Source of the DNA: Rhodeus uyekii
Lineage: Eukaryota; Chordata; Actinopteri; Cypriniformes; Acheilognathidae
Assembly: GCA_037043235.1 (NCBI GenBank)
Contig: JAWRVZ010000104.1
Location: forward strand, 2,304,958 to 2,368,957
DNA length: 64,000 nt
Direction of reading: 5' to 3'
Part shown: piece by piece, positions 36,401-48,500 of the stretch
How the letters are laid out: each line of letters begins with the position of its first letter
Position numbering within the stretch: the stretch's first letter is position 1
Translations under genes and position numbers: made by a program
Notes under the pieces: generated by a model
The model's input: only the letters and a program-made list of their open reading frames with translations
Told to the model about the DNA's origin: nothing
The model's database searches: none

Positions 36401-39400
36401 AATATTTATATTTATTTAATATGTATTCATTTGAATGCTAGTTTGATTAGAACTAGTTATATTTTAGCTGTATGTATTCGTAAAAGAAAATTTTATGTAA
36501 AATATTGATTTACCAAGCATTTGATCTGCGTTTTTGTAATTGTGTAAAGTGTGTTTCTAATCGTCAATAACTAAATAATGAGTATTTTTCATCCAAAACA
36601 CTTTTTTTGAGATTTTTGGGGGGGAATGTAAATGCTACAAAAGTGTAAAATATAATTATTCGGATGGTTCGTCTTGCCAACAGCACGACTTACCTCCCCT
36701 GGCACTATGGACTACAGATGTGATGACTCAGTTTGTGCTAACAGCTTTCTTCATTTGTGAAAATGTCATGTTTGCTGCAGAGAAGCGAATAAATGAAGCC
36801 ATCATCATCTCACCGTCTAAGCTAGTTTCCCACTAGCTCATCCCTCTCTCTTGCACTTTTTCTCGCTTTCTTTTAGGACGGTGTCTACGATCTACAGGAG
36901 GCCCTTCACGTTCTTCATACGCGCCAGGAGACTGTGAAAGAGCAGCTTGCAATCGCCAAATCTAAAGGAGACGGGACGATCAGACATGGTCTACAGGTAG
37001 TTTGAGTCGGCGTTAAGTTGATGTATCGGAAAATACGGTGTCTTGTGTTTTCGTGATTTTGTTTGAAACTTTTGTTTCAGTGTTTAAATGTTTGTCTAAA
37101 GTTGTTTTTTCAACATTGTTTCAACTATGTTTCAATGTTATTTGAAAAAGTTTATTTTTTTCTAAGTGATTTCGAAAGAACTTGTTTGAACTTCATTTTA
37201 GCATGTTTTGTTTCAAAGTGGCTTTAACTATGTTTGGAAACATTTTTTGCATTTAGTTTCAAAGTTATTTTAACTTTCTTTTAAAGGTACTGTACGTATT
37301 TTTTTTATTACTAAAGCATAATAACACAAAGTTCACATATATAAATACTCTGAAAAACAACGGGAAATCCAGTTATTCTACTTGGAAATGTGAGTTTTGT
37401 GTTGGAACATCAATTTTTGTTTTGGTCTGTGTGATCAAACACACTGTCAATTTACCCAATAGTATTTCAACATCCCCGGTCGCCAGTTGATGTAAAAACG
37501 CAGCATATTGTACACATGGAAGTCAGCGAAAACATTGGGTCAGAGATTGCAGATTCTACCTGAACTAAAAAGCGTCGCCATCCATCTAAAAAGCTCTATA
37601 TCCAGAGGCACATTAAAACGTGGATAAATCAACTCATTAACTTGCACTTTAAGGCTCGTCGCCTTCTACTTTCAATTGCGCTCATTCCTGTTGCGTTTCA
37701 ATCATGCAACCGAGTCTGAGGGGAAAGGGGGCAGAGAAACGACTCTCTCCAATATTTTGAATTTAGATTGCAGTTCTCATTTCAACTGCTAGCCATCAAT
37801 GTTACACACTGCACCTTTAATGTTTTTTGAAAGCTTTTTTTTTTACGGAATCTTCGTTTGAACACTATTTGAAAGAGCTTTGATTTTGAGTTTATTTCAA
37901 ACTTGTTTGAACTTTGTTGTTCTAAACATTTTAACTGTTTTTTAAAAGCTACTTGAACCTCATTATGTTTGAAAACTTTTGTTTGTTTTGTAGTTTTTGA
38001 AATTGTTTGAAATGTTAGCTTTCAAGTTGTTTGAAATCATTGCGTGTTTGAAACGTTTTTGTGAAAAAAAAAAATCTGTTCACGTTCAATGTTTGTGTTT
38101 GTAGGTACAGCTGGACTCTCTGCTGGCCAAGCAGGTGGAGCTCTTGCGTGATGCTGCTGTCCAGGAGAGATTGAAATCGTTGGACTGGCGGATTCCAACC
38201 GCCGCACTGAAATACCTCGCTCCCACCGCTCAGCACTGCAACAGTGGTCTCTCACATCTCTCTGGTACATTTCTCCATATTTGCTTACTGTTCTTTTGTT
38301 TCCGTTTTCAATTGTTTGTATCAGTGGTTGAGTGTAGTCACCTTTCTGTGCTTAAAAACAGGCGAGAGACCCCTAAGCTTGCGTCTGAGTGATGTTCCGC
38401 TGGGCAGGCAGTTGGCTAACGAGCTGAAGCGGCATCACAAACAAAACGCAGAGGAACGACAGCATAACCAGCAGAACTCTGAAGAGAGAATGACGGCAGC
38501 CACTGGTTAGTGATCAAATTCTTGGAGCTAGTGATGAAGCTAAATGAAGCTAGAATAGAAAAAGACATACCGCATAAAAATGTCTCTTTCCTGTTGTGTA
38601 GTCTAACTTTATTTTGAGAGATGACCATTCCAATTGGAACTAAAAAGTGTTCTTCTGCCAAGTTCCTCTAAGAACCCTTTTTTTGCCTCAAGTTCTTTTT
38701 GAAGAACCTAGAATTCTAGAAGTTCTGTATCAAAACCTAGTGTGCTGCCAAACATTACAATTCAAAAGTTGGGTCAGAAAGATTTTAAAAGTTTTTTTTC
38801 AAAGGTGCAATCAATTGTTCAAAATTGACAGTTATGTTTTCAAATGAATGCTGCTTTTTTAAACTTTCTATTCTTTATAGAATAAAAAAAAAGTGTTTTC
38901 AACAATGTTATAATAAGAAATGTCTCTTGAGCAGCAAATCCTCATATTAGAATAATTTGTGAAGGATCATGTGACACTGAAGACTGGAGGAATGATACTG
39001 AACATTCAGCTTTGATCAATTACCGTACATTTTAAAATGTATTACAAATACACATATTATAAACAGTTATTTTAAATGATAATAATGTCAATTTGATTAA
39101 ATAAATGCAGCCTTTGTGAGCATGCATTACTTCTTTGAAAAACATTTTAAAAATCTTACTTGCCTCAAATTTAGTGTACGTAAGCAGCAACATCTTAACT
39201 TAAATCCTCCTAATTAAGGAATCTGGAAAATGTATAGACATATGCAGATACAGTCAGTAATAAATATATTGCATAACTTTTTCTATTTATGCATTCAATA
39301 TGGTGCAATAGTCATCTAAATAAGCAGAAATTCTTAGACCGGCGACACACCAGGTGCAGTTTCACTCTTATTGCAATGAATCCTGGGATTGACAGACTAT

Positions 39401-41484
39401 TCACAAAGGATACATGTGGTTCTGCCTTATAATTTGGCCAAAGTGTGGTATCTCAGAAGGCAGCGTAACGTTGCCGCCTACCTTTTGGAACAGCCTTCAA
39501 ATGCTGTCTAGGTAGAGCTGTAATCTTCAAAGAACCTTCTGAAGAAACGCTGTTCAGATTCAAAAACAACTTGTTTGAACTTAATTTTAAAGTTGCTTTA
39601 ACTATGTTTGGAAACAATGTTTGAAGTTTTTCTTTGAAAGTTCGTTTTAAACTTTTGAAAGGTAGTTTCAAAGTTACTTTAAAGGTGTTGTTTATTACTA
39701 AAGCAGACAAAACACTATAATATGTTTGCAAAGATTTAAGAAAACACGCTTAGTTCACATACATGCATTAGAAAAACAACGAGCCAACCAGTTATTCTAC
39801 TTTGAAATGTGAGTTTTGTGTTGGAATGTCGGTTTTTGTTTTGGTCTGTGCGATCGAGTTGGGTTAAGATGGGTCTTGTTGGACTATGTATTTGTGTGCA
39901 TGTTGTAGCCTGGTATCATCCTGGCACACTGACACCTACACCGCTCCATTAAACCCTGATGTGTCAACGTAACGCACGCATCAACGGGGCTTCACAGAAC
40001 TTTTTGTAATGTATGCAATCTCTTGCATGCAAATGTCCTCGATGAAGGTAGAACTTTCTCTCTGAAACTCCTACCTGCCTGTGCAAGCTGCGCCGCGAGT
40101 AGGTGAGGAAGGGGGGGAGGATTTACTCGTCTTTTTGACGTTTCGGGTTTTTTCTTCCGCTCCAATGTGGGCAGAGCCTGATGTCAATCAGTGTCATTTA
40201 CTGATCACACCGGTCGTTTTGAATATTTGAAAAATACGTTTAATACCCTCAACTGTCTATTTGACCATGGAGATTTGAAACAGTAAAAAGTACCATCCTT
40301 TATTTTGTCGTAAGCACTTACGATATGTGTTTGTTTACTGGAAATTACTGAAATGTTTTGAAAATTCCAATGTATTGAAACAATTCAAGGCGGCTAATTT
40401 TTTTTAAACTGAAGAATGCACAAGATACATATAAATTAAATGGAAAGATATTAAGTAAACCTTTGCCAATACAGCCAACAAATTAAGTCATGCATAATTC
40501 GATCATTTTATAGCGCAATAGTTTTCACCTCATACTAATTTCTCATGTTATCTCTACAGTATTTTTTAATTTATTTGGTAACACTTACCATTTGTTGACA
40601 TTAGTTAACTGTATTTGTTATCATAAACTAACAACGAAAAATACTTATAAAGTATTTATTAAATCCAACTTATTTCAACATTTATGCATTTGGCAGACGC
40701 TTTTATCCAAAGTGACTTACGCTGCATTCAAGGTACATATTGACGTTTTAATCAGTGCTTGCTTTCCCTTAGAATCAATCCCACGACCTTGAAATGACCT
40801 TTATTTGCTAATACTTTTTTACATGTTTTGTTTATACGTTAATAGTTTTTCATTTAATGTTAGTTAATACATTAACGATAATTGTAAAATGTTACCGTTA
40901 ATGTTGAGAAATAATTGGTACTTTCGTAAGTATTGTTATTTTACTTGATTTTACTATGGCCTCATTCTAGAACTTTTAACTTTATAGAGTTTCCACATAA
41001 TCAAACATAAATCTTGAATCTCGATTCCACACATTTCCTCATAGCCATTTAACTTTAAGGAAGCAAGCTAACCAATATACATTAAACAAATTCATCGCAA
41101 CTTGCCTGAAATTTTACTCGGCGGCCATCTTGGAAATGCCTCTCGTTCAGCTCCTATCATTTTTTTATGAAGGAAACATCAAATTCTCTAAAGTTGTTCA
41201 CCAAACTTACGATTAAATTTCATATTTGAAACCACCAATGAAATCTGACATCAACTGTCTCATTAATTTTGTTTGTTGCAGTGGCTACTAATTGCTGATG
41301 CTTTTATTTAAAAGGCGGGATTTCACTTTCTCCCATCCAATGTAATACGAGTTCACTGTATTTGTATATATAATGTCTTTGATTACAAATCCATTGCCTT
41401 TTTATTTTAGAAAACGGGTCTCAAAAAGAGCCGAGGCTTCTGGACAAGAAGACCATCAAATCAGAACCAGAGGACACCAGATAA
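33450..41484 (+). CDS. nab1: NGFI-A (EGR1)-binding protein 1, transcriptional corepressor
   Basis: Coding exons: 33450-34232, 34364-34497, 35168-35219, 36877-36996, 38105-38264, 38362-38505 and 41411-41484. All introns are GT-AG; 1467 nt give 488 aa (human NAB1 is 487). The start follows an acceptor (gcatgtgtag) that ends at 33447. Residues about 4-82 (LPRSLGELQLYRILQKANLL to NPSLFNQPLTSLP) are the conserved NCD1 domain that multimerises and contacts the R1 inhibitory region of EGR factors. A Ser/Pro-rich linker includes SESEHSLSPS. Residues about 186-305 (VMACVERLAQTLPK to EVTYKYSRR) are NCD2, the repression domain. The C-terminus IKSEPEDTR includes a sumoylation-type IKSE. The nuclear protein represses EGR1/EGR2 target genes. 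NAB1 is preferred over NAB2 from the linker and tail and from the mfsd6/gls neighbours. Confidence 0.96.
35877..35905. repeat. (CA)n microsatellite in nab1 intron
   Basis: A short (CA)n run interrupted by one cg (acacacgcacacac), located between nab1 coding exons 3 and 4. Confidence 0.85.
37281..37820. mobile_element. Non-autonomous DNA element in nab1 intron, full copy
   Basis: Ends ttaaaggtactgtacgtatt and (reverse-complemented right end) ttaaaggtgcagtgtgtaac are imperfect inverted repeats. The internal phrase gtgagttttgtgttggaa followed by tttttgttttggtctgtg recurs at about 39810-39850 in a second, partial copy. Confidence 0.6.
38753..39180. mobile_element. Cyprinid-type foldback repeat in nab1 intron 6
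   Basis: The unit runs from aattcaaaagttgggtcaga through cactgaagactggaggaatg and aaataaatgcagcctttgtg to aaaaatcttacttgcctcaa. I recognise it as a very common interspersed repeat of cyprinid genomes. Its ends are imperfect inverted repeats. Confidence 0.65.
39679..39860. mobile_element. Partial second copy of the 37281-37820 element
   Basis: Begins ttaaaggtgttgtttattac and shares aaaaacaacg, ccagttattctact and gtgagttttgtgttggaa in order and spacing with the copy 2.4 kb upstream. It breaks off after ggtctgtgcgatcgag, so it is 3'-truncated. Confidence 0.65.
40675..40797 (-). mobile_element. tRNA-type SINE 3' fragment
   Basis: Contains atttggcagacgcttttatc and caaagtgacttac, then cccttagaatcaatcccacgacc. 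This resembles a widespread teleost SINE in reverse orientation, with the box-B-like gattccc complement near the end. The tRNA head beyond box B is missing. A second copy is at 48458-48582. Family name not assigned. Confidence 0.6.
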
Positions 41485-42570
41485 CATCTTCAGCTTCTGA
41501 ATGAAATCTGCGCTTTGTTTGCTCAGTAGATTTACTACTGAAACTGTGTGGCCTTAAGAACTGTAAATGCCCAGAGATCCATTTATTTTGATTTTTAGTT
41601 TATAAAAATTATTTTTATTTCTAATAATAGTACAAAAAACAAGAACGTCTTGCAGTCAGTGTACACACAGAAATTGTCGAAGAGCGTGTTTGTGACTGTG
41701 CATCTTTTTGTACATACCGGTAATCTGTGTTCATTTGTTTGATTGCATGTCTTATTCGTAAAGTATTTTTATTTAAACTATTCGTTATTCAACTGAAGCA
41801 CTCTCCAACTGAAGTTTCGTAGTAAACGGTTGTGTAGTCCTTAGATTAGTTGATAATTTTAAAATTAAATGATGACATTCATCTGTTCGTATCGGTTTGT
41901 CAATGAGGATGAACTTAACGTGTACTTCGTAAAAGAATACTGAATATATAGAATTAGCTTTGCGCGTTTTTGTGATTGCGTCACTTTAGATGTTAGTACT
42001 AGAAAAAATTGTGTTTGGTATTTTTTACCAGCAACTCTAGCCTTAAGACACGTTCATACCTAGTATGATAACTATATCGATAACTATATTAGCATCCACA
42101 CCAGAAAACGATATCGTTCTGTTTATTCTAATCGCGCATCTGCCTATTTAAATTCTAGAGTTCTTGAAAGTCTGGTGGATTCTGATTGGCTATCATTTTT
42201 TTTATCGTTCTGAAAGTGATTCCAACCGTATGGTTTCTCTTAATCGTTAAAGTCGTAGTGTGAACTCTGCTGTTCTTTTAGATTTAGAACAATTTTATAA
42301 CTATATCTTTATCGTTATAGTTATCGTCCTTAATGTGAACAGGTCTTTATTCTCAGAATACAACATTTTGTATCTCGCTGTCGGTAACCGTTAACTGTTA
42401 CTGTGAAAAAAAAAATTTTCGTAAAAAAAAAAAGTTTGCACACTTTTTTTTTTTCTCCACTCGCGGGTGTTTTGTTAGTTAGCTTTGCTAGTTTGTTGTG
42501 TCTTTTTCTGTGCACATTTGTTGTTTCACTTTTTTGTGTCTTGTCTTTTTGAAATCGTTCTACAAATAAA
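41485..42570 (+). terminator. nab1: nab1 3'UTR with candidate poly(A) signals
   Basis: After the stop there is a variant ATTAAA at 41864-41869 and a canonical AATAAA at 42565-42570 (tacaaataaaaacc). Use of the distal signal would give a UTR of about 1.1 kb that includes the inverted-repeat element at 42045-42347. Confidence 0.5.
42045..42347. mobile_element. Foldback MITE with AAGAC...GATAACTATA termini
   Basis: Left end aagacacgttcatacctagt then atgataactata. Right end reverse-complemented: aagacctgttcacattaagg then acgataactata. The 303-bp unit includes the host-like phrase gtctggtggattctgattgg. Typical cyprinid short inverted-repeat DNA element, probably hAT-like, without a coding frame. 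Confidence 0.75.
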
Positions 42571-43412
42571 AACCAAACTGGAAAAACGTACTTCACAAAT
42601 TTTTTCACTTCTAGTGTTCTAAAAATATACATTTTTAGTAATGCTAATGAGGGAAAAATAGAGAAATGTTAGTCTAGCAAAACAGAAGATTTGCTCACAA
42701 AATTGTGGGAGGAAACTATTATTTCAATACTTTTGCAAGAGAATGCAAAGATTTTGCAAGTACATTTTCCTGAGGTAACACAAAAGTTATGTAAGCGAAG
42801 GCAAAAGCATTCAAATATATTAAATATTTAAATTTCCAATCACCATGTAAAATGTATGTATAAAACATAAAACTATAGATACAATATTATTTAGATATGT
42901 AATATTTAAAATATCCATGTTATTCTTCCCTAATTTGTGGCAGGAAAAATGTAGGATGGGACTTAATTTTGTCCTTTGTGAATTGATTAGATGGTTGTGG
43001 TTTTGAATAATAATAATAATAATAATAAAAAGATGTTCAAGGATAAAGCATTTTTAATTTATAATTTCTTAATGATTAAAGTTATAATCATTAATAAAAT
43101 GATTTTTTATTTGTAGATATTAACTGACTACAATATCCAATAATAATGATAAAAAAGACAAGAATTGTCCTGTTTAATTTCATGGTGGCATTAATATTTA
43201 CATATATAATTTTACCCATTTTAATTTATGATTGCCATTAAACATTATATAAGCAAGCTAACAACTTAAAACTGTTTATTTATAGAGGCGGTCTGAAAAG
43301 CAGGGCTCATAATCTGGAAGCAGTTCATAAATCGAGCTGATCCAAGCAGCTTCCTGTGCTGTTTATGTCACACACACACACACGCATACGTGCGTTAATG
43401 CTAAAGTGCGCC

Positions 43413-43444
<32 letters not shown>

Positions 43445-43999
43445 ATGTCACTCAGATCTAAAGAAGCCCTGCACGGGTGTTCCTCGGGAGACACGTCACT
43501 GAGCACCTACAGGATCTCCGCGTGCGCGCGCTCGGATCACTGCGGTGACCCAGATGTGTGGGCGGTGCCTGAATGTGGGCGGAAACATTTCGAACAGCAA
43601 AGCCTTTTGTCTGATGCAAGTGGGATAGGGTTAGGTGCACATATTTAGCGCTTGCCTTGGTTTTTCTTTTTAAAACTTAAAAAGGGGTTAGCAGTAAAAC
43701 AGGAGAAATGTCAGCTCTTCTACAAGAAAAACTAAAACTAAACAAAAACCTAGTAAAGGTTTCTTAAATCTTTATTTTTGTTCGCCGGTGCAGGGTTTCC
43801 CATGACGCCTCTCCGGTGTTTAACCATGAACGTGTTTCCTGATGTCTCACTCTGTTAAAGGCAGGTCTTTTTGTCTCAGTGGGATGAAGGAAACACGCCT
43901 CATTCTAAATACACTGCTTTACAATCATCTGGAGTTGTCTTGTGGCAAGGTATTATAGTATAAAAACAAAAACAGCAAATATAAATTATATATATAGAA

Positions 44000-44047
<48 letters not shown>

Positions 44048-44172
44048 CGACATTTTAATAAAATAAAACAAAATATATTTTTAAATATTTTGTTTCTAAA
44101 TGATTTTACATCTATATTATTTTATATAGATAGACTAAATATGAAATATTTAAATAAAAACAATTCTATATA

Positions 44173-44228
<56 letters not shown>

Positions 44229-44412
44229 ATACACACACTAACAATGTGAATATACATATAAATATACTGTACATAACTACACTACAATATGAAATAACAT
44301 CTCAATAATTAAATCAAAAAAATAATTCATGTATAATTAAAACGAGCTACAAATATAGTTTTATTTAAATATTTTTCATATTTTATTTTTCAAAGATAGA
44401 TAGATAGATAGA

Positions 44413-44445
<33 letters not shown>

Positions 44446-45176
44446 TTTACAAATAGAATCCTGCATAATTATTTTGTGTAGTATTTAACTCACTAGTTTT
44501 ACTAGTTTTACCAGTTACAAAAAAACGAAGTCTGTCAATTTTTAAATTGCCCACAAGGTGGCAAAATAGCCTAAGACACTGGCACGCTTTTGTAAAAACG
44601 GGAAGATCCGCATTCAACTACGCAGGTTTTGAGGAGATCTAGAACAATAGATGGTCTTTGTTGCGACAAATTCCTCAATCTCACGTGTAAACTTACAGTA
44701 CGAGACCTCGCTGAGGCTTTCCCTGCGTTTACATAAGCCATAATGATTATAATAACAGGGAAAGCTCTGAACACACGGGTTATACCACGCTGTGAACTGC
44801 AGTAAGGCTGTAATTTTGCATAATATTGTCTCACAAATGTGAGATTGGCTCTCTAACCAACCATTATAATGGGTAAAAAAGGGTGTGTGTGTGCCTGTAT
44901 AATAAATGTGTGTGTGTGTCTGTGTAATATATATTATAACAGAAACACACCTTTTTCTAACTATAAATTATTAATATATATTGTGTTTGCGTTTTTTTTT
45001 CCGAAATCATTGCTGTATTAATGACGTGCGGGATCCGTTTCATGTTGTTACCTACTGTTCTGCATACTATTTTCCCCTCATCACAGTATGCAGTGCGCAC
45101 TGCAAAGCACGCAGGCAGCTTCCCTACCAAGCAAAGGAAGTGATGGGTGTAACCAGGATGATTGACAGAAATGCGA
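42571..45176. other. nab1-gls intergenic spacer
   Basis: AT-rich, no gene seen. Contains (CA)n at about 43370-43382 and 43413-43440, (TA)n at 43998-44045, a CA-TA-TG compound repeat at 44174-44240, and AGAT/CT/GT tracts at 44395-44445. Confidence 0.6.
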
Positions 45177-45376
45177 ACCAATCAGCGTTCGCTATTACGT
45201 CACGGCGACCAACGGAGAGCGAGCAGCGCTTTGATTCTCACGTGAAAACACGCAGCAGGGGAGACGAGGGAAGAAACCGGCACGACTACCGAAAAATAAC
45301 GGATGTTCTCATAACTAATTGTAATATTACTAGTATTATCGTGGGAAATCACTTCGTTTAGCTCGTTGAGTTTGAA
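45177..45376 (+). promoter_or_regulatory. gls: gls promoter / 5'UTR
   Basis: A CCAAT box (aaccaatcagc) is at 45178-45182, a CRE-like ttacgtcac at 45195-45203 and a perfect E-box CACGTG at 45239-45244. CpG is locally enriched. An in-frame TAG at 45359-45361 precedes the first gls ATG and closes the frame upstream. E-box occupancy by MYC/USF/MITF-type factors is only an inference from the motif. Confidence 0.6.
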
Positions 45377-45528
45377 ATGTTCCAGTTTAGGTTCTCGAGG
45401 GCGTTAAAGGAGTTTTGCAGATCCAATCTAAGTCGCGTTTGGAAACACAATGTAGATCAGACAGGAGGAGGATGCGCATCTTCATACAGACGACCCCTGT
45501 GCACACACACAGATGTCAACACCGAGAA
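45377..45528 (+). CDS. gls: gls exon 1 (mitochondrial targeting segment)
   Basis: A 51-codon exon: an ATG preceded by an in-frame stop at 45359, ending VNTE plus two bases (AA) at the donor gagaa|gtgagt. Exon 2 begins at third-codon position (G|AGA AGG AAG), so the join makes a Lys and continues RRKAGILPSLEDLLF. The peptide is rich in Arg/Lys and hydrophobics with almost no acids in its first 25 residues, as in a matrix-targeting presequence. Human exon 1 is much longer (poly-Ala/Pro-rich), so this form is about 79 residues shorter at the N-terminus. Expression evidence would be decisive. Confidence 0.8.
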
Positions 45529-48500
45529 GTGAGTAATGCTGGAAAACGGCTCCAAACCTCCATGACCCATAGACCATCGCCATTATAGATTATATCAGCT
45601 TTGGTTTCACTTTAAAAGGTATGGATTTGATCCATCCATTCATTCACTCATTCATGCATTCTAATGGGGAATCCACGTCCCGACAATATATTCCCAGACC
45701 TTGATTTGTAGGATTTCTCTGCTATATTCAGATCTTTAGATGTGGTTTGACAGGTGAACAAGATGTGTAGGAGAGCTTGTGTAAAAGATGGAGGGTCAGA
45801 TTCCCAAGGGCCTCTGTGATGTCCTCTATGAATAATACAAAAGGTTGGGCTTTAAGGTTGTGTTTTGATACATTTGAAGCATTTCTTTTCTTTTCAAAAA
45901 TGATGCACTTCCTATTTCAAGTCAGGATAATGGTGGTGTAGAACATTCTAGATTCTAGGTCTGAACACTCAATGTTAAGAATAAGGAATTGATAAACCTG
46001 TACTGATAATGCAAGGTTAGAAATGAGATTATTTGTGAAATTTGATAGTGTTTAATATCTAGCAATTTTTCAAGCTTTTTTTAATATATATTTTTTTAAT
46101 TCTTCAATGTTAGTTGCTGTATGGCAGATCTGGCCTGTTATGGCCACTTCCTCTTCCTTAATTAAAAAAAAAATATATATATATAAATATAAATTAGATT
46201 GTATGTGAAATTTGATTGTTTAATATTAGACTGACTGTAATTAATCTCTGAAATTTTGTTGCTATGATGATCCATGTCAATTTCTAAAGCCCGCTGAGAG
46301 CTTTGAAAAATGACACATTTTTAAGTAAAATGTTTGTTTACTTCCAGCAATTTTCCAAGTTTTTTTTAATATATATATATTTTTTTTATTCTTCAATGTT
46401 AGTTGCCAGATCAGCCACTTCCTCTTCCTGTAATGATGGTATTCAAAGCTTGGAAGTTTTGAATCTGTGGTTTCCTCAAAAAAAAAAAAAGTCCTCTCAA
46501 TCCAGTGCATCAGATCTTCATTCTTTCATTATGCACTGGATGTGTCCGAGTAGCGTATGCTTTTATTTTAGTATGCACTGCTTGCATTCGTTCAGTATGC
46601 GTGAGTGTTTGACCTTGGAGAGATAGATTGACCTTTCTCTCTATCTGTGTGTCAAAGAGTTGTTACAATAAGCTGAGACCTAACTTTCACATCTGTAAGT
46701 TTCTGTCTTGGGAAATGTTGTCATTGTTGAAGTTTTTGCTAGTATACAATGCATGTTCCAAGTTGTTGTGAGCTGTCCTGTTTTCTACCTGTATAGGTTG
46801 CTTTTGATTGCTCTAGATGGGCAGCAACTATGCGTCATACAACTAGTTCACAGGAGATGTGTTTTGCTGTTAGCATCTTGTTAAACTAACAGTATAATAA
46901 TCGAATATCAGATAGGAGATGTGATTGGCAATTGATTTGAGTAGTTTTTGCTGTTAGCATCTTGCTAAGCTAACAGTATAGTAATTGAATAACAGATCGA
47001 TTTGATTCACAATTTGTTAGCATCTTGCTATGCTAATAGTATAATACTCAGATAACCGATAGGATAGATGATTCTCAGTTGATTTGAGTAGTTTTTGCTG
47101 TTAGCATTTTAAGCTAACAGTATAATAATCGCATAACAGATAGATGTGATTCACAATTTGTTAGCATCTTGCTATGCTAATACAGTGGTACCTCGAGATA
47201 CGAAATTAATCCGTTCTGAGGCAGCCTTCGTATAATGAGTTTTTCGTGTCTTGGAACACATTTTACATGTAAAATGGCTAATCCGTTCCAAGCCCTCCAA
47301 AAACACCCCATTCAATTTCATAATAAAGCTAAATTGTGGCAAGGGGGGCGTGGATATAAACAGCCTGGAAGGGAAAGAAGGAGAGAGAGATACGGGCGAG
47401 ACGCGAGTCGGCATGGAAGCGGTGAACGCGAGCCTCACGAAACGAAAGTGAAAGTGAAACCGAGAGATATTGCGAGTGACACGGAACTCAGAGGGAGAAG
47501 CGTGACTCAGCTGAGAGAAGCGGGACAGTGGGAGTGAAACGCACCTGCTTATGTTTTGTTTTGTGTTTTGATTTATTTAAGACTCTAATGAAATAAAAGC
47601 TCGCGAGTCTCAGTAAGCTGACCCTGCCTCCTTCCTTCTCCGTGATTAACGAACCTTACCACAGTCGAAGCTTACCTTTCGAGTGAGGCTTTCTCCGAAA
47701 GTGGCGGCAGAGGAGGAGGAGGACAAACGGCAGATAACATACATACGTACGTACACTTTACGAAAACACATAAAAAATGTAAAGTTTCGGGTGCGGAGTG
47801 GCTGAGCTAAAGCACGCCAGCACGTACGTATAGAAGATACATGATGGGAGGGATGCTGTCCAATTAGAGAGAAGGATCTCATGGCTTGGCTAGCATCAGG
47901 AACCAATGGGAGAGCAGGAGGATGGTGGCGAGTCTACTATAACTAAGATGGCGGCGTGCGGCGCGAGTTTCAAAATTGTTATGGGGCGAATCTCGGACTT
48001 TCAGAAACCTTTCTTATCTTGAAAACGTTTCGTATGTAGAGCAGTAAAATTTGTCTTCTTTGCTTTCGTAACCCGGATTTTTCGTAAGTTGAGCCTTTCG
48101 TATCTCGAGGTACTACTGTAGTATAATACTCAAATAACCAATAGGATAGATGATTCGCAGTTGATTTGAGTAGATTTTGCTGTTAGCATCTTGCTAAGCT
48201 AAAAGTATAATAATTAAGGAAATTGCACCAAGATATATAATTTCAGTTGTTTAGTAGTTTGCTGTTAGCATTTGGTTAAGCTAACAGGGTAGAGTTTTTT
48301 TTTTCTTTAATTAGGTTGAACTATTTTGTATATTCAACCATATTGAAATTAAATATTAGTATATTAAATGTGTCGTGCACCATGTTGAATGGATTTTTCC
48401 ACCAACCTTACTCCAGTGTATTTTGGAATTGGTATTTCCATGTGAGATTGGGCCAATTACATTTACTGTACGTTTCTACATTTGGAAGACGCTTTTATCC

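Larger units (their letters stand above)
46868..48216. repeat. Higher-order tandem repeat in gls intron 1
   Basis: Two alternating unit types, about 84 and 63 bp, both begin (t)gttagcatcttgctaagct. One ends cagttgatttgagtag plus tttttgc; the other ends gatgtgattcacaattt. About six units can be counted, giving a composite period near 147 bp. The array is split by the 936-bp element at 47183-48118. Confidence 0.8.

Noticed and set aside
46868..48216. CRISPR-like array (regular repeats with spacers)
   Set aside because: Eukaryotic context; units diverge and alternate in length, the 'spacers' are themselves repeated, and no cas genes exist.
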